From Chitinophagaceae bacterium (GTDB lineage: Bacteria > Bacteroidota > Bacteroidia > Chitinophagales > Chitinophagaceae), in assembly GCA_003132765.1 (NCBI GenBank), contig PKYU01000476.1, positions 670 to 6,835 of the forward strand: 6,166 nt of DNA, read 5' to 3'. Positions 5,326-6,166 of the stretch are shown in pieces. The notes under the pieces are model-generated. The model made no database searches, had not been told where the DNA came from, and saw only the letters and a program-made list of their open reading frames with translations. How positions within the stretch are numbered: position 1 is the first letter of the stretch; every line of letters begins with the position of its first letter. The translations under genes and the position numbers were made by a program.

Positions 5326-5954
5326 TTTTTTTCTTTCATTAGCTGTTCATTTAAATCCTTACAGTCTGGGTAATGACTCGAAAGATCCTGGAACATGCTG
5401 GAGAGACTGAGCAATCTTTTGCTTGCACCCCTGCCGGCAGCGTCGTTATCCAGCAGGAGATAAACTCTCTGGTAACTACTGATGAGAGGAATTGCTTTTT
5501 GAACGAAGGAAAGTGAATTGAGGACAAGCCAATCTGTCGGTTCAGGGACAATTTTTTTCGTGGCTACTTCATGGCTCAGAAAATCGAACATGCCCTCAAC
5601 AACAGCCAGGGCACTCTTGCCCCTATCAAAACTTGTATAATCTTTTGGCCGGATGCTGCTCTTAAAATTGCCCAGGCCTCTGAGCTCATAGCCCCCGGAA
5701 TTATTCTTCAGACCCAGGACGGAATATTCATTTTCATTTATTAATATGTCAATTTCGTTTAGAAAAGCTTTTGCAAGCTCAAAAGTGATCGAGCGGCTTT
5801 CCAGATAATTTTTCAATTCGGTGCTACCTAGTTCCCTGATCGCCTTTATGGAAATCCTCGATTTTTCTTTTTTCAGCAGCCGATCATTTTTAATGGTTTG
5901 CTTGTGAAAAGAAAAAGTGTTCTGATATCCCTGACTCCTTATTTTTACAGGAAT
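5319..5954 (-). pseudogene. TOPRIM primase, central and C-terminal fragment
   Basis: The frame is open from 5954 to the TGA at 5319-5321 (211 residues). It contains no ATG start; a TTG at 5816 is the first usual start, but it lies within continuing homology-like sequence (KAIRELGSTELKNYLESRSI), so it is unlikely to be real. TOPRIM motifs are clear: ALAVVEGMFDFLS with the catalytic Glu (residue 74 counted from 5816), and VYLLLDNDAAGRGASKRLL with the DxD-x-x-G metal site (Asp123, Asp125, Gly128). The zinc-finger-like N-terminal domain is in another frame, at 5945-6166. Together they form one Bacteroidetes mobilisation primase that would prime the transferred strand. The break lies within 5954-5948, next to an A5 run. 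As written the gene is broken; a single missing base would repair it. Confidence 0.75.
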
Positions 5955-6166
5955 TCACTAACGCTGCAATTAAAAAGCAGGATACCTAAATCAATTAAAT
6001 TACCTCCTTTGCCTATGCCATGATCATACCATGCATTCAATTTCCTGTTTACTTTAAAGGAGGGTGTATTTTCTGTACGGAGTGGCGAGTGGTACCAAAA
6101 ATCGCTTCGGCTCACTTTTACTGGTTTAATATTGAGAGTTTCCAGATAGTCTACCGTATCTATTTT
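5945..6166 (-). pseudogene. Primase N-terminal (CHC2-like) domain, 5' end off the right edge
   Basis: The frame is open from the right edge (6166) to the TAA at 5945-5947 and gives 73 residues. They match the DNA-binding start of CHC2-type primases: VDYLETLNIKPVKVSRSDFW, then YHSPLRTENTPSFKVNRKLN and WYDHGIGKGGNLIDLG. The zinc-binding Cys and His of bacterial DnaG are not kept (the expected CHC2 region reads YHSPLRTENTPSF), which is common in this mobile-element branch. The frame ends in VSEFL and a stop, after which the homology goes on one frame over (KIRSQGYQNTFSFH, the 5319-5954 fragment). The start codon, promoter and any oriT lie to the right of the window. Confidence 0.75.

Noticed and set aside
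5144..5410. Plus-strand frames of 61 and 88 codons across the junction of the primase and the MobC-like gene.
   Set aside because: They are antisense to the frames that carry the TOPRIM and ribbon-helix-helix sequences, with no signals of their own.

Overview
The window looks like an accessory region of a Bacteroidetes chromosome or plasmid, probably a flavobacterium-type host. The support is AT-rich DNA, few Shine-Dalgarno sequences, one promoter with a perfect Bacteroidetes -33/-7 arrangement (TTG, 19 bp, TAnnTTTG), a DUF4424-like secreted protein, and a Bacteroidetes-style mobilisation operon.

Layout. 1-928 (minus): 5' part of a secreted DUF4424-like protein, cut by the left edge. 929-1249: a short divergent region with a candidate promoter and frameshifted coding debris. 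1246-1818 (plus): an unrecognised small secreted or lipoprotein-like gene whose start overlaps the stop of that debris. 1819-2380: no intact gene; a transposon graveyard with at least two, probably three, transposase C-terminal remnants. 2381-2540: two diverged copies of a roughly 88-bp unit, each a -7-like element followed by a hairpin-forming sequence. 2543-2573: a strong promoter. 2598-3242 (plus): an Abi_2/AbiF-like HEPN protein. 3243-3404: convergent intergenic DNA in which I see no clear terminator. 3405-6166 (minus): a mobilisation operon, read right to left as TOPRIM/CHC2-type primase (5' end off the right edge), ribbon-helix-helix MobC-like protein, MOBP-type relaxase, and a single-pass membrane protein.

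How the genes work together. The minus-strand genes are tightly packed (TGATG overlap, ATGA overlap, 13-nt gap), as expected of a translationally coupled mobilisation module. The MobC-like protein would bind oriT, the relaxase would nick it, the primase would prime the transferred strand, and the membrane protein might link the relaxosome to the membrane. The HEPN gene lies next to this module as cargo, a usual place for defence or toxin-antitoxin systems.

The two most notable points are these. First, a duplicated hairpin-forming sequence lies directly upstream of the HEPN Abi gene, in the position expected of an RNA antitoxin or partner RNA. Second, the mobilisation operon carries three frame breaks, all of -1 type; two fall on A AAA AAA heptamers in A7 and A8 runs. 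They may be programmed slippage, real decay or homopolymer sequencing errors, and the sequence alone cannot decide between these.
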